64,000 nucleotides of DNA from Candidatus Protochlamydia phocaeensis (lineage in GTDB: Bacteria > Chlamydiota > Chlamydiia > Chlamydiales > Parachlamydiaceae). Position 1 is the stretch's first letter; each line of letters opens with the position of its first letter. The translations under genes and the position numbers were made by a program. Of this stretch, positions 42,331 to 50,773 are shown piece by piece. Location: assembly GCF_001545115.1 (NCBI RefSeq), contig NZ_FCNU01000032.1, forward strand, positions 124,001 to 188,000. The letters run 5' to 3'. The notes beneath the pieces were generated by a model, which made no database searches, was not told the DNA's origin, and worked only from the letters and a program-made list of their open reading frames with translations.

Positions 42331-43407
42331 TTAAATTAATAAAGAAACACCCTTCAAGGCCTGATGAATGAATTCCGATCGCTTATGAGGAATATTCTCT
42401 TGGCTAATTTTTTCTTTGAAATGGCAAAGCAAGTGCGCACGTCTGCAGTTGAAAAAAAGCTCGTTTAATGTTTCCTGAGAAACCCCTGTCAGCCACTCGA
42501 GCTCCAATCCCAGCTTGAGCAAGCTTAAAGCCTGTAAAGCTTCAATGGCCTCTAGTTGATAAGAATGCAGCAAAATGGCGTAAGCCCGGCTGACCTTATC
42601 TTTAAGAGTAGACATTTCGGAGCTGTGCTCTTGCTTGAGATAGGTGCGGGCGCTTTTTTCTTCTACAACCAATTTAGTAGCCAAGGAACGCATAGAAGAG
42701 AGGATCGTCTCCTCAGTCAAGCCCAATGTATAATTATTATGGAATGCCACAATATCGCCAATAATTTCAGAAGGGTCGCCCTGCAATCCCGTCAATTCAA
42801 TTCCCTCATCCTTATTCTTCTTGATCGCCTCATCCAAGCGATCCGTGTAAATGAGACCCGGCAAGTGCAAGAAAATATAGACAATAAAGGCCGTGCCGCA
42901 CTGCGTCGGATCGGATGTTAGAAAGCCGAATTTGGGAGAGAAGGCAAAATTGACGGTTTTATTCAATTCGTTTTCAAGCTTGACCAAGCGATCCCACGCC
43001 CCTTCCAGTTCTTCTCTTGGATCAATCCATTGCAGCATTAAGTGATCGCGCAAATTGAGGACAGCTAAAAATTCGGCCGTTTCATCTAAAATAAACGCCT
43101 CTCCCGTATAGGCTTGATGAAAGTCTGCGTTAGCCAGAAAATGCTCGACTAAGAATTCTTTTTCTACCGGAGACATATCCTCCGCCTTAATAAGCTGAGG
43201 CTGACGGAGCTGCTCGTTGGCTAACAAGCTATGGGCAAGCAAAGCAATAATTTGCTTGCGCTTATCGATCGATAACTTGCCCGGAAATTTGAATTTCTCT
43301 ACATTGCGATTTAAAGTCAAAGTAGACCCCAACCAAATACTATTGGAATTTCCTTTCCATGGACTTTGACTGCATAGCAAAGGATGATTACTATTCTGGC
43401 TGGACAT
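42331..43407 (-). CDS. mcsB: McsB-like guanido phosphotransferase, probable pseudo-kinase
   Basis: The 358-residue protein has the McsB/phosphagen-kinase fold along its length, including FAFSPKFGFLTSDPTQCGTA and the McsB-type C-terminus (RAYAILLHSYQLEAIEALQA). In active McsB the protein phosphorylates arginines with ATP. Several active-site positions differ here. The ATP-binding SxRxRxxRN becomes STLTLNRN (Thr29, Thr31), and the catalytic NEEDH becomes NLRDH (118-122), losing both glutamates. It may keep a binding role without kinase activity. ATG 43407, with AAGGAAG upstream, overlaps the mcsA end by 17 bases; the longer frame to 43452 is less likely. Confidence 0.85.
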   Translation of the reverse strand: MSSQNSNHPLLCSQSPWKGNSNSIWLGSTLTLNRNVEKFKFPGKLSIDKRKQIIALLAHSLLANEQLRQPQLIKAEDMSPVEKEFLVEHFLANADFHQAYTGEAFILDETAEFLAVLNLRDHLMLQWIDPREELEGAWDRLVKLENELNKTVNFAFSPKFGFLTSDPTQCGTAFIVYIFLHLPGLIYTDRLDEAIKKNKDEGIELTGLQGDPSEIIGDIVAFHNNYTLGLTEETILSSMRSLATKLVVEEKSARTYLKQEHSSEMSTLKDKVSRAYAILLHSYQLEAIEALQALSLLKLGLELEWLTGVSQETLNELFFNCRRAHLLCHFKEKISQENIPHKRSEFIHQALKGVSLLI

Positions 43408-43975
43408 GGGTATCTTCCTTATCCTTATTTTCTGGGCTTCTTTTGTCTTCATTCTCTGTCAAGGCTTTGATTTGGTCTCTCAGCCACGCCGCCTGCTCAT
43501 AGTCTTCCCTCTTCAAAGTTTCTTTCAACGCTTCGTTAAGCGCTAATAGGCGCGAAGAAGGATTAATCGCCAAGCTTTCTCCAGGTGCCCGGCCAATATG
43601 GATAGGCATGGTCTTCTTAGTCAAAGAAATACGAGGGGATAAGCGATTGGCAGCCTGCATTTCAATTAATAACACATCTTCAAATACTGTATAGCATTCC
43701 GGGCAGCCTAAGCGATGCCCGCGCTTCACCTCTTCCAGCGTAGTCCCGCAATTGCCGCATGCAACCCCTGCTTCCCCGCTGCCCTGAATTTGGATAAGCT
43801 CCCTCGGCCCTGTTCCATGCAACCTGCGCTGCAGCTCAGGACAATCCGCACACATGCTGGTATGGGTAATGCTGTGACCAACGATTTCCGTATAACGAAC
43901 GGCTATAGGCTTTTTACATTCGCTGCATTCCAGCGGCCTATCAGGAAAATGTTTATCAGGTTTCTTTTCAACCAT
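43391..43975 (-). CDS. mcsA: McsA-like zinc-finger protein with UVR motif
   Basis: The 194-residue partner of McsB shows cysteine pairs CSECKKP and MCADCPELQ for one zinc site, CGNCGTTLEEV and GCPECYTVF for a second, and a C-terminal UVR helix (LKREDYEQAAWLRDQIKAL). In Bacillus, McsA activates McsB and links it to ClpC. The start is ATG 43975, preceded by GGAGAGG; an upstream TTG at 43999 overlaps the ribosome site. Gene order mcsA-mcsB is the same as in Chlamydia. Confidence 0.88.
   Translation of the reverse strand: MVEKKPDKHFPDRPLECSECKKPIAVRYTEIVGHSITHTSMCADCPELQRRLHGTGPRELIQIQGSGEAGVACGNCGTTLEEVKRGHRLGCPECYTVFEDVLLIEMQAANRLSPRISLTKKTMPIHIGRAPGESLAINPSSRLLALNEALKETLKREDYEQAAWLRDQIKALTENEDKRSPENKDKEDTHVQPE
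43414..43420 (-). promoter_or_regulatory. Ribosome binding site that sets the mcsB start
   Basis: AAGGAAG on the minus strand lies six bases before ATG 43407, within the end of mcsA. Confidence 0.6.
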
Positions 43976-43986
43976 GTTAAAAAAGC

Positions 43987-43993
43987 CCTCTCC
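43987..43993 (-). promoter_or_regulatory. Ribosome binding site that sets the mcsA start
   Basis: GGAGAGG on the minus strand lies 11 bases before ATG 43975. Confidence 0.6.
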
Positions 43994-44177
43994 TTTCAAT
44001 GAGAAGCAATTGTAATAATGGAGATGCTCAAAGCATTTCCGAATGCTAAGCGATCATTTAAGCCAATACATTTGCTTTAGAGATTGCCTTCCTTATGCGC
44101 AAACGCCCTCTAAGCCAAACGATGGGAAGTCCTTAACAAACTTTTAGAAAATTCAACTTCAAAGCTTTTTTACGCTA

Positions 44178-44345
44178 AGAGGAATATGTCCCCTCGATAG
44201 CCTATAGTTGAGATTATTTTCTCCGTAGGGCGAAGTTCGAGTAAGAGAGCCATATTGGATTGAATATATGGCTCTCTTACTCGAGCTTCATTCTAGGGAA
44301 AAAAAACTCGAATCTAGGTCATGAGCGGTTTTAATACACCCTCTC
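44178..44345. repeat. MITE-like repeat, family 1 (longest hairpin)
   Basis: The left arm contains AGTTGAGATTATTTTCTCCG. The right arm is TCTAGGGAAAAAAAACTCGA with CGGTTTTAATACACCCTCTC. Between them is a perfect 18-bp stem (44238-44255 with 44266-44283, CGAGTAAGAGAGCCATAT) around a 10-base loop. The rest of the 43976-44526 spacer shows no gene. Confidence 0.8.
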
Positions 44346-44526
44346 AGAGACTGTTAGAAATTCTCTCAGGACAAAACTGCCGCTTAAGTAAATAAAAATA
44401 AATTTCACTATAAGAAAAAAAAAATCTTAAAGCAAGGCAGAACTGAAAGAGAAGGAAGGACAATTTAATAAAGGGAGTGAAAGAGATAAAAGCATGGGGA
44501 AAGGATAGGAAAACACATAAAAAATG

Positions 44527-44600
44527 TGAGTCTTGATGGACTCGAACCATCGACCCCCTCATTAAAAGTGAGGTGCTCTAACCAACTGAGCTAAAGACTC
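44527..44600 (-). tRNA. tRNA-Lys (anticodon TTT)
   Basis: Full cloverleaf on the minus strand. Acceptor GAGTCTT pairs with AAGACTC plus discriminator A. The D arm is GCTCAGTTGGTTAGAGC and the anticodon arm is CCTCA-CTTTTAA-TGAGG. The T arm is GATGG-TTCGAGT-CCATC. CCA is not encoded. Confidence 0.95.
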
Positions 44601-44612
44601 ATATATATGTGA

Positions 44613-44687
44613 TGACCCCAAGGGGATTCGAACCCCTGTTATCGGAATGAAAATCCGGTGTCCTGGACCTGGCTAGACGATGGGGCC
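44613..44687 (-). tRNA. tRNA-Glu (anticodon TTC)
   Basis: Acceptor GGCCCCA pairs with TGGGGTC plus discriminator A. The D region is GTCTAGCCAGGTCCAGGAC, the anticodon loop is TTTTCAT and the T arm is AGGGG-TTCGAAT-CCCCT. It lies 12 bases upstream of tRNA-Lys, so the two are transcribed together. Confidence 0.94.
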
Positions 44688-44735
44688 AGTGAAGACTTAA
44701 GTAGCGTTTTTTGCAACGCGTTTTAAGTTTTCATC

Positions 44736-44785
44736 CTTCGTTTTATCGAAGAGGCTTTATCTTACATAAAGCCTCATTTTTTTTA
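44736..44785 (+). terminator. Double hairpin with T-run on the plus strand
   Basis: CTTCGTTTTATCGAAG is followed by the 10-bp stem GAGGCTTTAT/ATAAAGCCTC and then ATTTTTTTT at 44776-44784. The T-run is on the plus strand although all neighbouring genes are on the minus strand. It may block antisense transcription, or be a weak frr terminator in the other direction. Confidence 0.55.
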
Positions 44786-44791
44786 CAAGCA

Positions 44792-45343
44792 CTAAATTGT
44801 GGAAATCTCTTTTTCTTTTTTTTCCGAGAGTTCATCGGCTTCTTTGCAGAACTTATCTGTCAGATCCTGAATGCCTTTCTCCAATTTCTTCATCGCATCT
44901 TCTTCCATTTCTCCATCCGCTTTTTGTTTGCGAATATGCTTATTGGCATCTTGGCGGATCGTGCGGATGCTCACTTTCGTCTTTTCCCGCTCATCATGAC
45001 AAATCTTGGCCATTTTTTTGCGGATCTCTTCCGTCATTGGAGGAATTTTAATGCGGACAGAGTGGCCATCGACAATAGGCATGAAGCCCAAATTGGCCTT
45101 CTCGATAGCTTTGCCGATTACGCTTGCGTTTTGCGGATCAAAAGGCGTGATCAATAATTGGCGCGCCTCTGGAGTTGAAATGGCCGCAATGTCTTTTAAA
45201 CGCATTGAACTGCCATACACGTCTACCATGACGTGTTCGACCATGCCGGGATTAGCTCTTCCGGTGCGAATATTTTTTAGATCGTTTTTGAAATGTTCGA
45301 TCGCGGCTGTCATCTTAGCCTTCGTTTGATCAATAATACTCAT
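44792..45343 (-). CDS. frr: Ribosome recycling factor
   Basis: With EF-G it splits post-termination ribosomes. The 183-residue length is standard. Signatures are [45 protein letters not shown]-type (here [15 protein letters not shown]) and the long helical [18 protein letters not shown] segment. It lies downstream of pyrH on the same strand, the conserved chlamydial order. Confidence 0.96.
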   Translation of the reverse strand: MSIIDQTKAKMTAAIEHFKNDLKNIRTGRANPGMVEHVMVDVYGSSMRLKDIAAISTPEARQLLITPFDPQNASVIGKAIEKANLGFMPIVDGHSVRIKIPPMTEEIRKKMAKICHDEREKTKVSIRTIRQDANKHIRKQKADGEMEEDAMKKLEKGIQDLTDKFCKEADELSEKKEKEISTI

Positions 45344-45518
45344 ACAATCTCCTTTAAAGGGATAATATTTAATAGATTAGCTTTGCCGGTTATACCGAAG
45401 CGCATTCAAAATGCAAATTTTCGACTGGCGTAAAAGCGCGCAATTGAACTATTTTCCGCGGCTTTGACGCAATTCAAATTCATTTTTTGAACTCAGTCCG
45501 GTATCGAGGTTGTAAAGC

Positions 45519-46238
45519 CTATTCCCCTTCCTCTATCAAAGTTCCATGGGTAAAATCGGTTAAGACTTGTCCAATGTCGTCTTCCAATAGGCGTTGCATA
45601 TTGAAAACAAAAATGGGAATTTGGCTGCTACGGCATAAAGCAATAGCTGTAGCATCCATGACTTGCAATTTTTCTGCAAGAACCCGTGAATAAGAGATTC
45701 GCTCATATTTCACCGCATCCGGATATTTCAAGGGATCTTTATTATAAACTCCATCGACCTTAGTCGCCTTCAGCAGCATATTTGCATGAATCTCGCTTGC
45801 CCGAAGGGCAGCTGCCGTGTCGGTTGTAAAGTAAGGATTGCCCGTTCCCCCGACAAAAATGACGATATTCCCCTCCGACAAATACTGCAGCGCTTTCGTC
45901 CAATTATAAGGCTCTGCCACTTTGGGACATTCCAAAGCGCTCATCACACAAGCTTTCGCCCCTCGGGCAATGAGCGCCTGCTGAACGGCAATGCCATTAA
46001 GAAGAGTGGCCAGCATGCCCATATGATCAGCCGGCGTGCGCGGCATCCCGGTTAAACGCAAATCAATGCCGCGGAAAATATTTCCACCTCCAATGACAAC
46101 GCCAACTTCCATATTTAACTGCTGAATTTTTTGAAGATAAGAAGCCACCTGCATGCAGGCGTCTTGATGGATGCCAAATCCTTGCTCTCCTAATAGAGTC
46201 TCTCCTGACAACTTAAGTAAAATACGCTTTTTAGTCAT
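45519..46238 (-). CDS. pyrH: UMP kinase
   Basis: Phosphorylates UMP to UDP with ATP, the committed step to UTP and CTP. The 239-residue amino-acid-kinase-fold protein shows RILLKLSGETLLG, VGVVIGGGNIFRG, RTPADHMGMLATLLNGIAVQ and FVGGTGNPYFTTDTAAALRA. It is a typical hexameric bacterial PyrH. In Chlamydia, tsf and rpsB lie directly upstream in the same operon; here a TPR gene on the other strand intervenes, so it must have its own promoter. Confidence 0.96.
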   Translation of the reverse strand: MTKKRILLKLSGETLLGEQGFGIHQDACMQVASYLQKIQQLNMEVGVVIGGGNIFRGIDLRLTGMPRTPADHMGMLATLLNGIAVQQALIARGAKACVMSALECPKVAEPYNWTKALQYLSEGNIVIFVGGTGNPYFTTDTAAALRASEIHANMLLKATKVDGVYNKDPLKYPDAVKYERISYSRVLAEKLQVMDATAIALCRSSQIPIFVFNMQRLLEDDIGQVLTDFTHGTLIEEGE

Positions 46239-46266
46239 GAATGTTCTACCGCAAACTCACTTATGC

Positions 46267-46370
46267 TAAGAGGAACGATTAAAACCCATCATCACCTATA
46301 TTTGAGATTGTTTTCTTCCTAAGGAAGAAACTCAAATCGCGTCATTAGCGGTTTTAATCCATCCTCTAAA
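46267..46370. repeat. MITE-like repeat, family 1 (minimal copy)
   Basis: It starts AGAGGAACGATTAAAACCCA and ends GCGGTTTTAATCCATCCTCT. The two arms meet at TTTTCTTCCTAAGGAAGAAA with almost no centre, giving the clearest view of the terminal inverted repeats. Confidence 0.8.
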
Positions 46371-46793
46371 AATTTATTTTATTTAAAATTTATCGCGTCT
46401 CGTTGATGAATCCAAAAGGATGATCGCCTCCCTCCTACCGAATAAATCGATTCGCTTCACCGGTATGCAATTTTAAAAACATATCCTCTCCAGAGCCATT
46501 AAGGCATCATTCCAAAAGCAGGAAAAATAAGCCTTCTTTTCACCCGTCTATTCCGAGCTTGATCAATTGAATAAAAAATTTGCATACGCGTTTCTAACCC
46601 CGTTCAAGGATATAACAAATTTTTGCCTATTTAGATAGCCTTTCTATTTTTTTCCTTCAGGATAAGACTTTTGCTAGTTTACTCATTTAATCATTCCTTT
46701 ATAAAAGATTAATCCTATTAAATTTGAAAAGAAAAAAAAGTTAATTTATAATTTTTATCTTTAATAATAAAATAACTAGGCAAGAGGTTAGAA
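46371..46793. other. AT-rich spacer upstream of the TPR gene
   Basis: About 420 bases without a gene. The last 100 bases are strongly AT-rich and probably hold the TPR gene promoter. No repeat copy beyond the adjoining element is visible. Confidence 0.45.
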
Positions 46794-49595
46794 ATGGTGT
46801 CTATCTATCCGCAAATGCGAGGCGATTTTTACTTTAGACAGTTAAATGCTCAAGAGTGGGAAAGACAGCTAGACATAGTGATTAATCAAAACAATGGCCA
46901 GTATCTGGGTTTTAAAGAGAAAGAGGGATTTGTTTATTTATCGCTTGTAGGAAAAATTACTCAATTTGTCAAAGGCCTTTTGGGCTTTACCGATGAAGGC
47001 AACCATGAGCGCGTGAATGCCGAATGGTTAAAGCTTCTTTACGTCGGAGAGTCCCGCGGATTGCTAACAGAAGAAAAGCTCACTTGCCTGCACGGGCGCC
47101 TCTATTCTTTTCAGCATAAAACGGATCCTACCATCCGCCAGCTGTTTCAAGAAATTGTGAATAACCGCGCATCTGCTTCTCTTTACAACCTAGAGCACAT
47201 GCGCACCATTCTAATCAACTATCACACCCAGCATGCCCATCAATTGGCTCCCAGCTTTTGGCACCGCGCCTTTCATAAACCCTCTTTAGATCCTCACCAG
47301 CATGTTCATTTCGGAGATATCTCACTCCATTTAGCCCAGCAAGCGTTAGCTGAGACCCCTTCAGATCCTCACAAAGCCTTTCAATTTCTATTAGAAGCCC
47401 ATCATCTCAAAAATACGAATCCCAATTTTCAGAATAAGTTGGCCGTACAATTAAAATCATTTTTAGACGAATTTCCCAGCCATCCTGCAGTCTGCAACCA
47501 CGAGTCCGCCATCCAACAAGTTTGGCTAACCCTTGCAGAAACAGCTTATATCAATAACAGACAAGCAGATGCCCATTCTTATCTTTCCAATGTGTTAAAT
47601 GACCAATCTAGCGAAGCAATTAAGCGCCAAGCTGCAAGGATTTATTTGGATTACCAGGACTATGCCCGTTTAGAACCCTTTTTGCCAATGCTGCAGCAAG
47701 TTAGCAATGAAGGCGCTTCTTTTTATACCAAGCTGGGAAAAGCTTATTGGCACTTCCATCGCTACCAAGAAGGCGTAAATGCATACGAAAAAGCCTTAGC
47801 GCTTATGCCGCAAACAAGAGATGCCCAGTCAGAGAAGGCTGCTTTGCATGCAGAGATCGGCAACGCTTATTTAGATAGGCGGGAAGGCTTGAATCCGGCT
47901 AATCACGTGACCTGCGCAATTACGCATTTGCTTCAAGCGCATCTTCTTCGCCCAGCTAATCTTGCCTACCAGCAGCAGCTCTATCGGGCTTATATGCAAT
48001 ACTGGAAGGAAGCTCCGGACTCCTTTGCCGTGCTTTACGCCCAAGACTGGCTATCCATTTTGCCCTCTTGGCAGCAATTTACCCCTTTAGACAAGCAAGC
48101 GGATATGCGAGCGCAAATCCAAGATGTCTTGATTAAATGCACCGAACAAGAATTCTCTGTTCATCACAATTCGGAAGCCCGCGTTTATCTTAGAAAAGGG
48201 CTGCAGCTCTTCGGAGATCAGCCTGAATATATTGTACGTTTGCTAGATGTCTGCCTTAAATACAAAGACTATACCATCATCGAAACAGAAGCGGACAAAT
48301 GGACACAGGAATATTCTTTGCATCCTTTGATTCAAGCAAGATTGGGAAGCTTTTACTGGGATAGGAATAGAGGAAAAGCCATCGAACATTATGAAGCAGC
48401 TATTAGAGCATTCCGGCATACGCACGCACGTTCAGCGAACCTAGAGGAAAAGTCTATCTGCGAAACGCATATGGCTGAACTGCAAGCGAAAATAGGCAAC
48501 CACCAACTGCAAATCGAACCGGGCATGTTTACCTCCGTTCCTTATGAGGAAGCCATCAGCCGCTTGGAAGAAGCTGCCCGTTTAAATCCTTCCTTATATG
48601 CCGCCCAACTTTCACAAGCCTATCTAGCTGCAGCAGCAAATGAGAAGCAAAAGAATTTTATATTTAGAGATGATAATAAAATCTTGCTCTATTATGCAAA
48701 GGCCTTCCAAACCTTTCCCCAGAACGAGCCTTATCTAGCCGAATTGATGGGGGTTTATTTAGACAGAAAACGGATGGACGAAGCCGTTTCCTTATTTCAA
48801 AATATCCAAGCCCAACCATGGGCCCGCCATTTTATGCTCCCTCCCGAGCGGTTTTATGCCTTAGCTAAAGCATTAGCTAATGTCGCCCCTATCCTTAGCC
48901 TTAATTGCTATAAGAAAGCCTTTCAGTTAAAGCCTGAGACTAGCTCTTATAAGAGAGACTTTTACCAGTTTACTAATCAAATGGCAGAAACGCAGCTTGA
49001 CAAGTTGAATGCAAAAGCAGATTCCGAAGAAAAAATCCGCTCTTTAATCATCTTATCAAAAATGCTCAAAGCGAGATTCGAAGCAGGATTTGAACGAATA
49101 AGCGATTTAGAAGCCATTTATCGCGGCACGCTCGCTAAACTTTATCGCCAATTAGCTGAGATTCACATCCGCCGCTTTCTCATTCCCGCGCATGCAAATG
49201 AAGGGCAGCATAAAAGAAATTTTGCTGCGGACATTCAAAACGCCATTGCCTATTACGATGAAGCCTTGAAATATACTCCCGAAAATGCGGAATTGCACTT
49301 TGACAAGGCCCTAGTTTTGGACTTTGACTTGCGACTGGAAAAAGACAAGGACACCCAAGAGAACGGAGCCTTAGATGAGTATCGCTTAGCGGTCTGTTAT
49401 AACAAAAAAAATCCCTTTTACCGTAAGGCCTTAGCTTTTACGTATGGCGTGCTGTACGATACTAACAAAATGGAAGAGCATCAAGACAAGATTAAAGCAT
49501 CTCAAAGTTTCGAGGCGGATTTCCGCTTATGGTACAAGGAATATTTCTACCAAGTCAAAACGCAATCCATCAATGCCCACACCTATTCTAGCTAA
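46794..49595 (+). CDS. Large TPR-repeat protein, possible effector
   Basis: The 933-residue protein has many tetratricopeptide-like helix pairs from about residue 175 to the end (GASFYTKLGKAYWHFHRYQE, AIEHYEAAIRAFRHTHAR, AIAYYDEALKYTPENAELHF). Its N-terminus (about 38-80, YLGFKEKEGFVYLSLVGKIT, then FVKGLLGF) resembles the N-terminal module of the two protease-like proteins (YLRVKQ, then LSFLERVQAWLGF). That suggests a shared targeting or chaperone-binding region. There is no signal peptide or membrane segment. It is inserted on the opposite strand between pyrH and tsf, genes that are adjacent in Chlamydia. Protein-protein interaction with the host is the likely role, by inference. Confidence 0.8.
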   Translation: MVSIYPQMRGDFYFRQLNAQEWERQLDIVINQNNGQYLGFKEKEGFVYLSLVGKITQFVKGLLGFTDEGNHERVNAEWLKLLYVGESRGLLTEEKLTCLHGRLYSFQHKTDPTIRQLFQEIVNNRASASLYNLEHMRTILINYHTQHAHQLAPSFWHRAFHKPSLDPHQHVHFGDISLHLAQQALAETPSDPHKAFQFLLEAHHLKNTNPNFQNKLAVQLKSFLDEFPSHPAVCNHESAIQQVWLTLAETAYINNRQADAHSYLSNVLNDQSSEAIKRQAARIYLDYQDYARLEPFLPMLQQVSNEGASFYTKLGKAYWHFHRYQEGVNAYEKALALMPQTRDAQSEKAALHAEIGNAYLDRREGLNPANHVTCAITHLLQAHLLRPANLAYQQQLYRAYMQYWKEAPDSFAVLYAQDWLSILPSWQQFTPLDKQADMRAQIQDVLIKCTEQEFSVHHNSEARVYLRKGLQLFGDQPEYIVRLLDVCLKYKDYTIIETEADKWTQEYSLHPLIQARLGSFYWDRNRGKAIEHYEAAIRAFRHTHARSANLEEKSICETHMAELQAKIGNHQLQIEPGMFTSVPYEEAISRLEEAARLNPSLYAAQLSQAYLAAAANEKQKNFIFRDDNKILLYYAKAFQTFPQNEPYLAELMGVYLDRKRMDEAVSLFQNIQAQPWARHFMLPPERFYALAKALANVAPILSLNCYKKAFQLKPETSSYKRDFYQFTNQMAETQLDKLNAKADSEEKIRSLIILSKMLKARFEAGFERISDLEAIYRGTLAKLYRQLAEIHIRRFLIPAHANEGQHKRNFAADIQNAIAYYDEALKYTPENAELHFDKALVLDFDLRLEKDKDTQENGALDEYRLAVCYNKKNPFYRKALAFTYGVLYDTNKMEEHQDKIKASQSFEADFRLWYKEYFYQVKTQSINAHTYSS

Positions 49596-49861
49596 AAGGA
49601 GAAATTCATATGCCAGGGAGCGAATCGACGCTCTTTGGCCAATGACTACGGCCCATGCGCCACTCGCGTGGCTTGTTTTAATCTAGCCGGCCTTTTTCTT
49701 ATCTATGCCCTTCACAGTTGAGTTTTAAAACCTTCTCGACGCTTTTGCGTCCCTACGCTAGGGCCTGTCCCTACTCTTTTATAACCTGAGTTTATCAGCT
49801 AATCAAATTGAGATGGAGGATGAGGAGAAGAGGGAATTTTTTTTAGGATATCAATAGAAAA
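49596..49861. other. Spacer between convergent TPR gene and tsf, with family-3 repeat
   Basis: Bases 49641-49687 match 162-206 inverted (GGCCCATGCGCCACTCGCGT, then GGCTTGTTTTAATCTAG). ATAACCTGAGTTTATC at 49782 resembles the outer end of repeat family 2. No gene is seen. Confidence 0.5.
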
Positions 49862-49899
49862 TGAAAAAGCCCTGGATTGGACTTCCAATCAAGGGCTTT
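49862..49899 (-). terminator. Terminator of the rpsB-tsf operon
   Basis: On the minus strand AAAGCCCTTGATTGG pairs with CCAATCCAGGGCTTT (one mismatch), followed by TTCAT. It lies about 24 bases after the tsf stop. Confidence 0.85.
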
Positions 49900-49922
49900 A
49901 GTCAATGCTTTCGAGCAATCTA

Positions 49923-50771
49923 TTATTGACCGACGTTCCAACGAATAAAGTTGGAGACTGTCAAAGGCTTGCCAACTTCTTTAGCACGCTTATTGACTAA
50001 GTCAGCGATCGTAATAGTATCGTCTTTAATGTACTTTTGGCGAACGAGGCAATGGGCATCATAAAAAGCGCTAATTTTGCCTTCTACAATTTTGTCGACA
50101 ATATTAGCCGGTTTGCCTTGAATTTGCCCTTTTGCAATGTCTTTTTCATTGGCAATGATCTCTTGAGGAACTGTCTCGGGGGAAAGATACTCAGGAGCCG
50201 CTGCTGCAGTATGCATGGCAATGTCTTTCGCCAAGGATCCTTCTTGATTACTGCCTGTCAGTTCAACAACTGTGACGATTTTGCCACCCAAGTGAGAATA
50301 TACACCTAAAGAACGATCCGGGCTTTTTTTCAGCATCAGGATGCGCTTGATCTGGATATTCTCGCCGATCGTTTGAACGATCGTCGCGCGGTATTGATCA
50401 ATTGTCAAAGAAGGCTCTTTAGAATATTTCTGCTGCAAGAAAGCATCTAAAGAAGGCGGATTGGTGTTAACCGCTTCTTCCGCAATATTCTCTAAGAATT
50501 GCTTGAAGCGATCATTCTTAACAACGAAATCAGTCTCGGCATTCACTTCAACAACTGCAATGGCATTGCTGCCTTCAGCTGTGCCGATCATGCCTTCTTT
50601 TGTTTCTCGCCCTTCTTTTTTAACAGCTGTTGCCATTCCAGCTTTACGCAAATTGGCAATCGCTAATTCCATATCGCCTTTAGCTTCTTCCAAAGCTTCT
50701 TTGCACTTGCCCATTCCCACGCCAGTACGCTCGCGTAGTTCTTTAATCATTGCAGGAGTGACGGCTGTCAT
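49923..50771 (-). CDS. tsf: Elongation factor Ts
   Basis: Nucleotide exchange factor for EF-Tu. The 282-residue protein has the N-terminal UBA-like domain (ITPAMIKELRERTGVGMGKC-type, here VTPAMIKELRERTGVGMGKC), KEALEEAKGDMELAIANLRK, and VEVNAETDFVVKNDRF of the core. It starts two bases after the rpsB stop, so the two are co-translated. Confidence 0.97.
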   Translation of the reverse strand: MTAVTPAMIKELRERTGVGMGKCKEALEEAKGDMELAIANLRKAGMATAVKKEGRETKEGMIGTAEGSNAIAVVEVNAETDFVVKNDRFKQFLENIAEEAVNTNPPSLDAFLQQKYSKEPSLTIDQYRATIVQTIGENIQIKRILMLKKSPDRSLGVYSHLGGKIVTVVELTGSNQEGSLAKDIAMHTAAAAPEYLSPETVPQEIIANEKDIAKGQIQGKPANIVDKIVEGKISAFYDAHCLVRQKYIKDDTITIADLVNKRAKEVGKPLTVSNFIRWNVGQ

Positions 50772-50773
50772 GG

